A stretch of 34,706 nt of DNA from a bacterium (lineage in GTDB: Bacteria; Sysuimicrobiota; Sysuimicrobiia; Sysuimicrobiales; Segetimicrobiaceae), in NCBI GenBank assembly GCA_035295165.1, contig DATGJN010000085.1:1-34706 (forward strand), read 5' to 3'. The position numbers and the translations under genes are program-made. Under the pieces are notes generated by a model. That model did not search any database. It saw only the letters and a list, made by a program, of their open reading frames with translations, and was not told where the DNA came from. Below are positions 22,797-30,190 of this stretch, one piece after another; the stretch's first letter is position 1, and each line of letters opens with the position of its first letter.

Positions 22797-24887
22797 CTAG
22801 CTGGCGGCGACTTCGACCCGCGCGCGGCCGGTCTGTTTGGCTCGATACAAGGCCGCGTCGGCGGCGCGGAGCAGGCTCTCGATCGTCTGCCCATGGTCTG
22901 GAAACACGGCGACGCCGAGCGACAGGGTCACCGCGCCAAGCGACCGGCCGCGGTGGCGCACATCCAGCCAGCGCACCGCGTCCTCGAGTTCTCGGGCGCG
23001 ATTGATCGTCTCGTCCAGCGTGGCGCTCGGAAGCACGATGACAAACTCCTCTCCGCCGTACCGGCAGACGATGTCCTCGCGGCGGAAGCGGTCCCGCAGC
23101 AACCGTCCGACTTCGCGCAGCATGACGTCCCCGGCTTCGTGCCCAAACGTGTCGTTGAACTGCTTGAACAGGTCGATGTCGAACATGAGGACACCGAGCG
23201 ACTGGCCGGCTCGTTCGGCCCGGCGAAGCTCGCGGTCGAGCGTTTCCTCGAGATAGCGACGGTTGTAGAGGCCGGTGAGCGGATCCCGAATCGACTGGTG
23301 GCGGAGCGTGTCCCGCAGTCGCAGGTTGGCGATGGCAAGCCCGACCTGGTCGGCGACCGTGCGCGCCAGCCGGATCTCGTCCTCTGAGAACACCCGTGGG
23401 GACGGCGCGGTCGCGCCGTCCACGAGACACAGCACGCCGCTCGCGTCGCCCTGGGCCATCAACGACACGCACAGCGACGCGGCTGCCGGCGCGTCTGCAA
23501 GGTGGCGGCAGCGAGCGTCGGTTGAGTCGTGCCCGAAGTAATGTGGTTGCCCGCGACGCAGCGCCCAACAGTCCTCGAGGGCAAAAGCCGTGGCCCCGCC
23601 GCCCCCGCCGCCGCCCCAAGAGACCGCGGACTCGAGCAGGTCACGGGACGGACTCACCAGATAGATCGATCCTCCGCATCCGGGAAACAGTCGGGGCACG
23701 GTCCGAGCAATAACGCCGCACGCCTCGTCGATCGACAGGCTCGCCTGAAGCAGGTCACTCATCTGCCCAAGCAGGCTGCCCTCCTGCGACTGCGCGCGCA
23801 TGCGATCGGCCATCGCATTGTAGGCGCGGGCCATCGCCCCGAGTTCATCGGTTCCGCCGGCGCGCACACGACGCGAGAAGTCGCCGCCGGCCAGGGCCGC
23901 CGCCGCCTCCGCGACCTCGTGGATCGACGCAGTGACGCCCGTTGCCGCCACCATCGCCGCGATCAACAGCAGCACCAGCGCCAGCGGGACGGCCGTCGCC
24001 ACGATCCGGGCGTCGCGCGCCGTTCGCTGCGTCGCCACGAGGTTGGCGCGCAGCGTGGCCTGGGCGGTGTCCACGAACGCGAGATTGACGGCGCGGATCT
24101 GGTCGACGATCGCCTGGCCGCTGTCGGCCCCGGTCAACCGCCGGAGCCGCTCGTCCGCCCCCATGGCATCCGTCCGGATGGCGCTCACGATTGGGTCGAG
24201 CTGGACGCCGATCTCCACAAGCTTGGCGGCCGGGGTCTCCGGGCCAAACCGCGCGCCCTGATCCGCGAGCGCGTACGCTCGGCCCAAGGCGGCGACCTGG
24301 GTCGAGGACTGCTCCATGACCGTCAGCGTCTCGAGCCGGTTTCGAAGATCCGAGGCCTCCGCGATCCACTGCGTAAAGAGCCTGGGGTCCCGGCCCGCCG
24401 CATACGCCCCCGCGGTCTCCCGCATTTGGAGGACCAGCACGTAGCCACGTTGCGCGGCCTGAGCGAGGCCCGGGGGCGCCTCCCGGCGCGCGGCGATCTC
24501 GGGCGCGGCGACCTCGGCCTTCCACCGGGTGAAGAGCGTTTGGATCTGGTCGTTGCGGGTCCGCTGCTGAGGCACGAGCGTCAACCGGCGCAGATCCCCG
24601 AGCGCGGCGTCGACCGCTTCCGTACCCTCGGTGTAGGTCTGCAGGAAGCCCCGGTTCCCCGAGAGGAGGTAGCCGCGCTCCGCGGTCTCAGCGTCCACCA
24701 CCGCCTTCATGGCTTGGTTGGCCGCCTCGATGATCTGGTTTACGTACGCGACGCGCGCCCCCGCCGCCGCACTGACGCCGAGAGAACGATACACGAGCGC
24801 CGTGCCCGCCAGCGCCACCAGCACGCAGACGAGGCACGCCGCCGCCACTTTTGTTCTGAGGGACAACCCGCGCAGCCGTCTGGACAC
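22797..24887 (-). CDS. Membrane diguanylate cyclase: periplasmic sensor, HAMP, GAF, GGDEF
   Basis: A 696-residue sensor enzyme making cyclic di-GMP. Order of parts: membrane helix 1 (about 13-34), an alpha-helical periplasmic domain resembling CHASE3 (about 40-290, with ETAERGYLLSG), membrane helix 2 (295-318), HAMP (to about 368), GAF (378-525) and GGDEF (530-690). The active-site loop is RYGGEEF (611-615) and the inhibitory I-site RxxD is R602/D605, so it should be active and feedback-inhibited. The GAF domain carries several cysteines (EDCWALRRG, CRHL, LCVSL) and seven glycines in a row at 425-431. The start is GTG 24887, six bases after GGGAGG; the frame is open far upstream to 25925 but that part is antisense to the SDR gene. 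Cyclic di-GMP often controls exopolysaccharide synthesis, so a link to the glycan locus is possible. Confidence 0.93.
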   Translation of the reverse strand: MSRRLRGLSLRTKVAAACLVCVLVALAGTALVYRSLGVSAAAGARVAYVNQIIEAANQAMKAVVDAETAERGYLLSGNRGFLQTYTEGTEAVDAALGDLRRLTLVPQQRTRNDQIQTLFTRWKAEVAAPEIAARREAPPGLAQAAQRGYVLVLQMRETAGAYAAGRDPRLFTQWIAEASDLRNRLETLTVMEQSSTQVAALGRAYALADQGARFGPETPAAKLVEIGVQLDPIVSAIRTDAMGADERLRRLTGADSGQAIVDQIRAVNLAFVDTAQATLRANLVATQRTARDARIVATAVPLALVLLLIAAMVAATGVTASIHEVAEAAAALAGGDFSRRVRAGGTDELGAMARAYNAMADRMRAQSQEGSLLGQMSDLLQASLSIDEACGVIARTVPRLFPGCGGSIYLVSPSRDLLESAVSWGGGGGGGATAFALEDCWALRRGQPHYFGHDSTDARCRHLADAPAAASLCVSLMAQGDASGVLCLVDGATAPSPRVFSEDEIRLARTVADQVGLAIANLRLRDTLRHQSIRDPLTGLYNRRYLEETLDRELRRAERAGQSLGVLMFDIDLFKQFNDTFGHEAGDVMLREVGRLLRDRFRREDIVCRYGGEEFVIVLPSATLDETINRARELEDAVRWLDVRHRGRSLGAVTLSLGVAVFPDHGQTIESLLRAADAALYRAKQTGRARVEVAAS

Positions 24888-25205
24888 GCCGCGCCTCCCA
24901 GCCCCACTATGGGCCGCGAACCGAGATCCCCGGCCGTTCTTACACGATGCCCACTTGCACGCCGGAGGACGACATGCGGCGCGACGGCGGCCCGTCGCGC
25001 CGGTGTCGGAGCTGCTCGGGGCGCGAGCCACGACGCCTTCGGCCCCGGCGGTATCGGCCCAACCGGAGCGGCGGACGGCGGTCGCCGCATGGCCCGGACA
25101 GACGCGAGCCCCAGCGGATGGGGGATCTCCCAGGGGCACTCGTTCGTCTCGTCGAACTGCCCTCGGCGGCGCCGCGACAGTACGCGCGCGGCGCGGGAGG
25201 GAGTC
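24888..25205. other. Divergent gap between the diguanylate cyclase and SDR genes
   Basis: These 318 bases must carry both divergent promoters, but no clear -35/-10 pair was seen on either strand. Short open frames here lack ribosome binding sites and motifs. The SDR ribosome site, GGGAGGGAG, is at the right end. Confidence 0.4.
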
Positions 25206-25919
25206 ATGCCGCAACCGCTCGTGATCGTCACCGGGGCGAGCTCCGGGATCGGCAAGGCGGTGGCGATCGCGTTTGGACGCGAAGACTACCCGCTCCTCCT
25301 GGTGTCGCGACGGATCACGCCGCTGCCGGAACTGCCGTCGGACCGGGTCATCTACGCGCAGGTGGACGTCACCGACTACGCCGCCCTCGACGGTGCTGTG
25401 CGAAACGCCGAGTCCCGATACGGCACCGCGGGCTGCCTCGTCAACAACGCCGGCGTCGCGGACGGCCGCGCCTTCACCGAGGTCGACCCGGAGAGCTACT
25501 CGCGGGAGATCGATGTCAACCTCAAAGGTGTGTTGAACGGTACCAAGGCCGTCTTGAAGGGCATGCTCGCCCAGCGGGCCGGGACGATCATCAACATCAG
25601 CTCGATCAGCGACCGCAAGGTCGGTCCCGCCGCCGTCGCCTACGCTGCGTCGAAGCACGCGGTTCGAGCGCTCACCGAATCGCTCCGCCAGAGCGTCGCG
25701 AAGACCGGGATTCGATTCATCAACATCGCGCCGGGGTACATCCGAACGAACATCCACGCCCACATGGGCATCAGCTTCGCGCAGTATCAAGAACGGCTGG
25801 GACACCCCGACTTCATGACGGCCGAGCAACTGGCCGAGATCATCCTCTTCTGCTGGAAGCAGCCGCCGACGATCTGTATTCGCGACTTGGTGGTTGCGCC
25901 GACGAATTCCACAGTGTAG
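25206..25919 (+). CDS. Short-chain dehydrogenase/reductase (classical SDR)
   Basis: A 237-residue NAD(P)-dependent oxidoreductase with all classical motifs: TGASSGIG (9-16), VNNAGVAD (79-86), N105 in DVNLKGVL, S133 in INISSIS, and Y146-x3-K150 in YAASK. The arginine in LVSRR after strand 2 suggests NADPH preference. The PG motif region reads IAPGYIRTNIH. The substrate is unknown. The start is ATG 25206 after GGGAGGGAG; the frame is open for more than 1.6 kb upstream, but that part is antisense to the diguanylate cyclase gene and is not coding. The C-terminal 30 residues (LAEIILFCWKQPPTICIRDLVV) match the helix-strand ending of 3-oxoacyl-ACP reductase-like and serine dehydrogenase-like members. 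Confidence 0.93.
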   Translation: MPQPLVIVTGASSGIGKAVAIAFGREDYPLLLVSRRITPLPELPSDRVIYAQVDVTDYAALDGAVRNAESRYGTAGCLVNNAGVADGRAFTEVDPESYSREIDVNLKGVLNGTKAVLKGMLAQRAGTIINISSISDRKVGPAAVAYAASKHAVRALTESLRQSVAKTGIRFINIAPGYIRTNIHAHMGISFAQYQERLGHPDFMTAEQLAEIILFCWKQPPTICIRDLVVAPTNSTV

Positions 25920-26075
25920 CCTCACTTTCCGGTCTCGCGGGCCGCCGCCGACGATCGCCGAGGCGCCCCCGCCCGCACCCCACCGCGACGACCGGTCCCC
26001 GTTCAGACCGGTCGGGGCGGGTGCCTTACGCCAGGTATCGGTGCGCGTGTGGCTCCGCGGCCCGGAAACTCATCG

Positions 26076-26104
26076 TTGACGTATTCCTGGCGCTAGGCTA
26101 AAAT
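26076..26104 (+). promoter_or_regulatory. Strong sigma-70-type promoter placed for leaderless translation
   Basis: TTGACG (26076-26081), a 17-base spacer and TAAAAT (26099-26104) make one of the best promoters in the window. Six bases separate the -10 from the GTG at 26111, so transcription should start at or next to the start codon. No Shine-Dalgarno sequence fits before that GTG. Confidence 0.75.
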
Positions 26105-26110
26105 AGGCGC

Positions 26111-26266
26111 GTGGCGACGAAGAAGAGGCATCCCGCAGCGGTGGCCCTTGGCCGAAGAGGCGGAAAAGCGAGAGCGGCCCGGTTGTCCCCCAAACGGCTG
26201 ACCGAGATCGGCAGAAAAGGGGCACGGGCGCGCTGGGCCAAAGCGAAGAAGACGCGGAAGCCGTAG
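26111..26266 (+). CDS. Small, very basic protein, apparently leaderless
   Basis: A 51-residue protein reading MATKKRHPAAVALGRRGGKA and ending KAKKTRKP. About a third of residues are Lys or Arg and much of the rest Ala and Gly. It resembles a group of tiny bacterial proteins with an ALGRxGGKARAxxLxP core and an EIxRKGAxARW repeat, both visible here (GRRGGKARAARLSPKR, then EIGRKGARARW). The composition suggests nucleic-acid or ribosome binding, but the function is not established. The promoter's predicted start coincides with the GTG, so the mRNA is probably leaderless. It is too short to be found by usual length cut-offs. Confidence 0.7.
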   Translation: MATKKRHPAAVALGRRGGKARAARLSPKRLTEIGRKGARARWAKAKKTRKP

Positions 26267-26283
26267 GGGGCTGCACGCGGGCT

Positions 26284-26370
26284 TCACGAGGCCTTGAGCC
26301 ATGGAGAGTCACACCGAGGAAGCCGCCCGTGTGGCGCCGCTCCCGGTAAGTAGCCTCATGAGGCCTTGAG
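26284..26370 (+). repeat. Pair of 15-base direct repeats
   Basis: TCACGAGGCCTTGAG (26284-26298) and TCATGAGGCCTTGAG (26356-26370) differ at one base and lie 72 bases apart, start to start. The second copy is part of a 12-base palindrome GCCTCATGAGGC (26353-26364). They flank a short non-coding stretch just before the next small gene and may be operator-like sites. Confidence 0.45.
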
Positions 26371-26383
26371 AGGCGGGGGGAAG

Positions 26384-26620
26384 ATGCCCGACAACGCTTA
26401 TTGGTCGGGACCGGAGCGGCGTACCATCACCACCGCGGAAGGCCTGGCTCGGCGGGTTGCCTTTGAAGACTCCTGTGAGCTGCTCCGGGTGCTGCGCCTG
26501 TCATCGCCGGCCCTCGACTTCTACAAACAGCGTGCCCGAGAAACCGGGCTCCTGCCGCACGAGTACATGCTCCAGGTTGTCGAGAACGAAGCGCGGCGGT
26601 CATCGGCCGGCAGCGCATGA
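26384..26620 (+). CDS. Small hypothetical protein
   Basis: A 78-residue product starting at ATG 26384, with the strong purine-rich GGCGGGGGGAAG directly before it. It begins MPDNAYWSGPERRTITTAEG and ends with a helical stretch, SPALDFYKQRARETGLLPHEYMLQVVENEARRS. The helix-turn-helix-like spacing and the GLLPHEYM turn recall ribbon-helix-helix style antitoxins, but no N-terminal strand pattern confirms this and I do not assign the family. The stop overlaps the next small gene as ATGA, so the two are a coupled pair. The direct-repeat pair upstream could be its regulatory site. Confidence 0.65.
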   Translation: MPDNAYWSGPERRTITTAEGLARRVAFEDSCELLRVLRLSSPALDFYKQRARETGLLPHEYMLQVVENEARRSSAGSA

Positions 26621-26781
26621 CGCCCTCCCCTTCGCACCCGTTCCACAGTACCGAGTGGAAGATCATCGGCAAGTACTTCCTCAAGCTCTTGGTCGTCAGT
26701 TACCTCCTCATGAAACTCATCGTTTATCTCACCCGCGTCCTCGCCGATTACTTCATGTACCACGTGTGGAGGTTCGTCTAA
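26617..26781 (+). CDS. Small hydrophobic, probably membrane protein coupled to the preceding gene
   Basis: A 54-residue product beginning at ATG 26617 in a four-base ATGA overlap. After a polar start (MTPSPSHPFHSTEWKIIG) comes one hydrophobic helix (YFLKLLVVSYLLMKLIVYL), then an aromatic tail (ADYFMYHVWRFV). One membrane pass with aromatic interface residues is likely. The pairing of a small soluble protein with a small membrane protein is suggestive of a toxin-antitoxin or membrane-regulator pair, but there is no family match and this is speculation. Confidence 0.55.
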   Translation: MTPSPSHPFHSTEWKIIGKYFLKLLVVSYLLMKLIVYLTRVLADYFMYHVWRFV

Positions 26782-26842
26782 ACCCGCAGCGCCCCAGCCG
26801 CGCGCGCCGCGCGAGCGCACGGTGGCGGCGGAGGGACCACCG

Positions 26843-26881
26843 GTCCGACGTAGAACGCCCATCCTGGTACCGACGTCGGAC
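26843..26881. repeat. Nine-base inverted repeat
   Basis: GTCCGACGT (26843-26851) and ACGTCGGAC (26873-26881) are perfect inverse copies separated by 21 bases, in the 180-base gap between the small membrane protein gene and the GYD gene. No T-run follows. It may be a regulator-binding site or a weak RNA hairpin. Confidence 0.4.
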
Positions 26882-26961
26882 GTTCCCGTCGCGGCCTTCA
26901 TCATCGCGTTGAACGGCGCTACGTCCCATCCGCCCCATGTCAAATCCTGGAGGGGGGCCGT

Positions 26962-27279
26962 ATGCCGAAGTACCTGTGGACCGGCTCGTATACCGCAGAG
27001 GGGGCAAGAGGAGTGTTGAAGGAGGGCGGCGCGGGTCGGAGAGCCGCCGTGCAACAACTCGTGGAAAGCGCGGGCGGCAAACTAGAATCGTTCTATTATG
27101 CGTTTGGGGGGAGCGACTTCTTCATCACCATCGATCTCCCGAACAACGCGGCCGCGGCGAACGCGGCCATGCGCGTTGCCGCGAGCGGCGCCGCCCGGGT
27201 CCGCACGATCGTGCTCGTCGCGCCCGAAGACATCGACCACGGCGGAAGATCCGTGAAGTACCGCGCGCCCGGCCAGTAG
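26962..27279 (+). CDS. GYD-domain protein
   Basis: A 105-residue protein of the GYD family, a dimeric alpha-beta barrel-like fold of unknown role. The pattern is complete: an opening strand KYLWTGSYTAEGARGVL, a helix with GAGRRAAVQQLVESAGGKLE, a strand SFYYAFGGSDFFITIDLP (the family's GxYD-type motif reads GGSDFF here), a helix NNAAAANAAMRVAASG, and a closing strand RVRTIVLVAPEDID. GGAGGGGGG lies five bases before ATG 26962. Members are frequent in soil bacteria and are often annotated only by domain. It precedes the class III aminotransferase gene by 86 bases, but no functional link is known. Confidence 0.88.
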   Translation: MPKYLWTGSYTAEGARGVLKEGGAGRRAAVQQLVESAGGKLESFYYAFGGSDFFITIDLPNNAAAANAAMRVAASGAARVRTIVLVAPEDIDHGGRSVKYRAPGQ

Positions 27280-27365
27280 CGATCGGGTGGGGACGGCCGG
27301 CGGCTCGCCGCCCGTCCCCCGACCACCTTGTGCGGCGCCGGGCCGTGGATTGAAGGGAGGACGAG

Positions 27366-28700
27366 ATGGTTCAGGATACCCGTGCTGCGTCGCCCGTTTC
27401 GCTCGCGGTAGACCGGGCGCTGGCCGACGCCACCGCGGCCTATTCCGCGCGGAACCCGGAGAGCCGCGCGCGCTATGCCGCGGCCACGGCCGCGATGCCG
27501 GGCGGCAACACGCGAAGCGTGCTGTACTACGATCCGTTCCCGCTGAGCATCGCCCGAGGCGAGGGATGCCGCCTCTGGGACGCGGACGGGCACGCCTACA
27601 TCGACTTCCTGGGTGAGTTTACCGCCGGGATCTACGGCCACTCCCATCCGGAGATTCTCGCCGCGATCGCCTCGGCGCTGACACGCGGCATCAACCTGTC
27701 GGGACACAACCCGCTCGAGGCCGAGCTCGCCCGAATCGTGTGCGACCGGTTCCCGTCGATCGACCTGGTCCGGTTCACGAACTCCGGCACGGAAGCGAAC
27801 CTCATGGCGCTCGCGGCCGCGACCGTCTTCACGAAACGCCGCAAGATCGTGGTGTTCAACGGCGCGTATCATGGCGGGGTCCTGACGTTCACCGGCGGAG
27901 GGTCGCCGGTAAACGTGCCCCACGAATTCCTCGTCGCGGCGTACAACGATGTCGAACGCACCCGCCGCCTCATCGACGCCCACGCCCGCGAGATCGCCGC
28001 GATCCTGGTCGAGCCGATGCTCGGCTCCGGCGGCTGTGTGCCCGCGGAGGCCGAGTTCCTGCGGGCGCTGCGACAGGCTGCCCGTGAGTACGGCGCCCTG
28101 CTGATCTTCGATGAAGTCATGACGTCGCGCCTCGCTCCCGGCGGGCGGCAGGAAGCGCTTGGCATCATCCCCGACATGACGACGCTCGGAAAGTACATCG
28201 GCGGCGGGATGTCGTTCGGCGCATTCGGCGGCCGGCGCGACGTGATGGAGTTGTTCGACCCCCGCCGTCCGGACGGGCTGCCCCACGCCGGCACCTTCAA
28301 CAACAACATCCTGACGATGTCGGCGGGCGTCGCGGGCCTCACGCGGGTGTTCACGCCGGACGCGGCGCGTACGCTCAACGCGCGCGGCGACGTGCTGCGC
28401 GATCGCCTAAACGCGCTGTGCCGACGTCGAGGCGCGCGCCTCCAGTTCACCGGCATCGGGTCCCTCATGTCCGCGCACGCCACCGCCCGCGCGATCCGAA
28501 CGCCGTCCGACGCTGCGGCCGGCGACGCAAGACTTCGGGATCTTTTCTTCTTCGACATGCTCGAGCGGGGCGTGTACCTCGCGCGGCGCGGGTTCATGGC
28601 GCTCTCGCTCCCGATCGGCGACGCCGAAACCGATCACCTGGTCGCGGCCGTCCAAGGGTTCCTCGAGGATCGCCAGGCCGTGACGGCCGCCGACCGATGA
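27366..28700 (+). CDS. Class III PLP aminotransferase, glutamate-1-semialdehyde aminomutase-like
   Basis: A 444-residue fold-type I PLP enzyme. Signatures are TAAMPGGNTRS (41-51), GHSHPEI, TNSGTEANLMAL (138-149), FNGAYHGG (164-171), EPMLGSGGCVP, the cofactor aspartate in LLIFDEVMTSR (D249), and the Schiff-base lysine K276 in TLGKYIGGGM. The AMPGG opening and TLGKYIGGGM motif are shared with HemL, but no haem-biosynthesis gene is near and many soil bacteria carry several such paralogues as omega- or beta-aminotransferases. A substrate-specific function is therefore not assigned. GGGAGG precedes the ATG. It is followed after 82 bases by a methyltransferase gene. Confidence 0.9.
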   Translation: MVQDTRAASPVSLAVDRALADATAAYSARNPESRARYAAATAAMPGGNTRSVLYYDPFPLSIARGEGCRLWDADGHAYIDFLGEFTAGIYGHSHPEILAAIASALTRGINLSGHNPLEAELARIVCDRFPSIDLVRFTNSGTEANLMALAAATVFTKRRKIVVFNGAYHGGVLTFTGGGSPVNVPHEFLVAAYNDVERTRRLIDAHAREIAAILVEPMLGSGGCVPAEAEFLRALRQAAREYGALLIFDEVMTSRLAPGGRQEALGIIPDMTTLGKYIGGGMSFGAFGGRRDVMELFDPRRPDGLPHAGTFNNNILTMSAGVAGLTRVFTPDAARTLNARGDVLRDRLNALCRRRGARLQFTGIGSLMSAHATARAIRTPSDAAAGDARLRDLFFFDMLERGVYLARRGFMALSLPIGDAETDHLVAAVQGFLEDRQAVTAADR

Positions 28701-28782
28701 CATCCCGCTCGCGGCTGAGCCGGCCCGGGTCCGCGCGGGTGCCCGCACGCTCTGCTGAGCACACGGCGGGGGGCCGGGCGTC

Positions 28783-29367
28783 GTGACCCACCGGTTCCGG
28801 AAGTTCGACCCCGCGAACGCCGGACGGTTGCTCTCGAGCGCCCGAGCGGACATGCATCCGCCGGAGCACGTCCTGTCGCTCCTAGATCCGCGCCGCGGGC
28901 ACGTCGTCGCGGACGTGGGGTGCGGTCCCGGATACTTCACACTCCCAATCGCGGAACGGGTGCAACCGGCGGGCCGGGTCGTCGCGCTGGATATCGCGCC
29001 GGAGATGCTGTCGCGGCTGCGCGCGCGTGTCGCCACGGCCGGGGTGCGCAACGTGGCCCTTGTCCAGTCGGAGGAGTCACGGCTCCCCCTCGCCGCAGCC
29101 ACGTACGATCGTGTCCTGCTCGCATTTCTGATACACGAGCTCGAAGCGCCGGACGAGGTTCTGCGCGATGTCCGGCACGCGCTGCGCCCCGGGGGCCTCG
29201 GCGTGGTCGTCGACTGGATGCCCCGCGAAACGCCCGCCGGGCCTCCGCTCGAGGTGCGGGTCCCCGCCGAACGCGTCCGCGAGCGGCTCGAAAGGGCAGG
29301 TCTGGCGCCGCAGACGCCGGTCGATCTCGGCCCCCACAGCTATGCGGTCGTGTTTCGCCGGCCGTAG
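28783..29367 (+). CDS. Class I SAM-dependent methyltransferase
   Basis: A 194-residue Rossmann-fold methyltransferase starting at GTG 28783, with GGCGGGGGG upstream. Motif I is VVADVGCGPGYFTLPIA (about 41-57), motif II ends in the acidic residue of RVVALDIAPEML, the adenine-side region reads VQSEESRLPLA, motif IV is YDRVLLAFLIHEL, and motif V/post-I contains LRPGGLGVVVDW. The layout matches Methyltransf_11/25 type enzymes (UbiE/arsenite methyltransferase-like), but there is no acceptor-specific motif such as a cysteine pair. The N-terminal FDPANAGRLLSSARADMHPPE segment resembles small-molecule methyltransferases. Substrate unknown. Confidence 0.88.
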   Translation: MTHRFRKFDPANAGRLLSSARADMHPPEHVLSLLDPRRGHVVADVGCGPGYFTLPIAERVQPAGRVVALDIAPEMLSRLRARVATAGVRNVALVQSEESRLPLAAATYDRVLLAFLIHELEAPDEVLRDVRHALRPGGLGVVVDWMPRETPAGPPLEVRVPAERVRERLERAGLAPQTPVDLGPHSYAVVFRRP

Positions 29368-29479
29368 CCGTCGCGCCGGACACCGCACGAGGGTTTGCGA
29401 TCTCCCCCGGCTGGGTAACAATCACACGCAGTCGGCTGCGTATCACCTGGAACTGCCGCGACAAGGGAAGTGAACGACA

Positions 29480-29551
29480 ATGCCGCTGGTCTTATGGTTC
29501 TTGGCCGGGGCTGCCGTGACCGCAGTGGCTGTTCACGCGGCCACGCACTAA
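29480..29551 (+). CDS. Possible 23-residue hydrophobic peptide
   Basis: The frame MPLVLWFLAGAAVTAVAVHA plus ATH has a ribosome binding site (AAGGGAAG, about 29463-29470) nine bases before its ATG. It would be a single membrane helix. The product is too short to judge by composition, and the gap holds no clear promoter; a TAACAAT hexamer-like element lies near 29417. It is listed only as a candidate. Confidence 0.35.
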   Translation: MPLVLWFLAGAAVTAVAVHAATH

Positions 29552-29585
29552 CGGGGAGGCAGCGTGCAACGGTTCCGTGCAGGGA

Positions 29586-29615
29586 GGGCCCTGGACCCGA
29601 GAGGTTCCAGGGCCC
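29586..29615 (+). other. Strong ten-base hairpin upstream of a small gene
   Basis: GGGCCCTGGA (29586-29595) pairs perfectly with TCCAGGGCCC (29606-29615), with a ten-base loop that can form two further pairs. No T-run follows on either strand, so a rho-independent terminator is unlikely. It lies 73 bases before the next start codon and probably forms in that mRNA leader. Confidence 0.5.
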
Positions 29616-29688
29616 CCAGTGTCCGAGTCCCGCATGCGGCCAAGCGCGCCTGCGGGACGCCTGCACGACGCACCTGGGGGTGACAGCG

Positions 29689-29913
29689 ATGCAGCCGTTT
29701 CAGGAAGTCCTCAAGCACGGCAACTGGGTATACGGTATCGCCGCAGAGAAGGACGCCGAGGGAGACGGCACCTGGGACTGGCAGGTCTTGCGATTTCCGA
29801 TTGGCGGGTCCGGCTATGAACTCTTGGGCATGGGCAAGGCCGAGTCCCGCGAGGAAGCTGAGACGCTGGCCGGCGTCGCGCTTCAAACAGCGTGGGAGAC
29901 CGCGCGTCACTAG
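29689..29913 (+). CDS. Small hypothetical protein
   Basis: A 74-residue acidic, tryptophan-containing protein reading MQPFQEVLKHGNWVYGIAAE, then DGTWDWQVLRFPIGGSGYELLGMG, then an alpha-helical tail SREEAETLAGVALQTAWETARH. The alternating hydrophobic pattern suggests a small beta-sheet followed by one helix, like a double-stranded-RNA-binding-like or DUF-type mini fold; no family is claimed. The start at ATG 29689 follows GGGGGTGA with six-base spacing; earlier in-frame starts lie in the hairpin region and are not favoured. Confidence 0.65.
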   Translation: MQPFQEVLKHGNWVYGIAAEKDAEGDGTWDWQVLRFPIGGSGYELLGMGKAESREEAETLAGVALQTAWETARH

Positions 29914-29925
29914 AGGCATCACCGC

Positions 29926-30132
29926 TCATCGGCGGGTGGTGAACCCCACCCCGCACCGACAAACCCGGTCCCGGTAGGCGCGTCCGTATCGCAGCCCGGC
30001 TCGGTCGGGACGGCCGCACCGCCGACACGCCGTTTCCGCCGGGAAAAGCCGCGCGCAGCAGGACCGGCCGGCCCGCTCTCCGTATACCGTGCCATCACCA
30101 GCGGGCGGGACACGAGGACGGTGCCACGTGAC
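29926..30132 (-). CDS. Possible small zinc-ribbon protein (uncertain)
   Basis: The minus-strand frame contains SCCARLF, then TACRRCGRP, then RVCRCGVGFTTRR before its stop at 29926. The cysteine spacing (CxxCG ... CxCG) suggests one zinc ribbon. There is no clear start or ribosome binding site; an ATG exists at 30192 within the first codons of the opposing enolase-superfamily gene. The right boundary is therefore only approximate. It may be a decayed or chance frame. Confidence 0.3.
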   Translation of the reverse strand, partial: VTWHRPRVPPAGDGTVYGERAGRSCCARLFPAETACRRCGRPDRAGLRYGRAYRDRVCRCGVGFTTRR

Positions 30133-30190
30133 AATTCCATGGGGCGTGACCGATGGGTGCTGAGCGCGCGCACGGTCGGCGAGCGGTTGC

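Noticed and set aside
23529-25205. Long open plus-strand frame before the SDR gene
   Set aside because: It is antisense to the diguanylate cyclase, arginine-rich and without motifs. The SDR starts at 25206 with its own ribosome site.
24888-25925. 1042-codon open frame extending the diguanylate cyclase N-terminus
   Set aside because: The added part is antisense to the SDR gene and has no fold. The GTG at 24887 has a good ribosome site and directly precedes the first membrane helix.
27366-28700. hemL (glutamate-1-semialdehyde aminomutase) as a firm call
   Set aside because: The motifs fit, but paralogues of other function share them and no tetrapyrrole gene is nearby.
29586-29615. Rho-independent terminator
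   Set aside because: The stem is strong, but no T-run follows on either strand.
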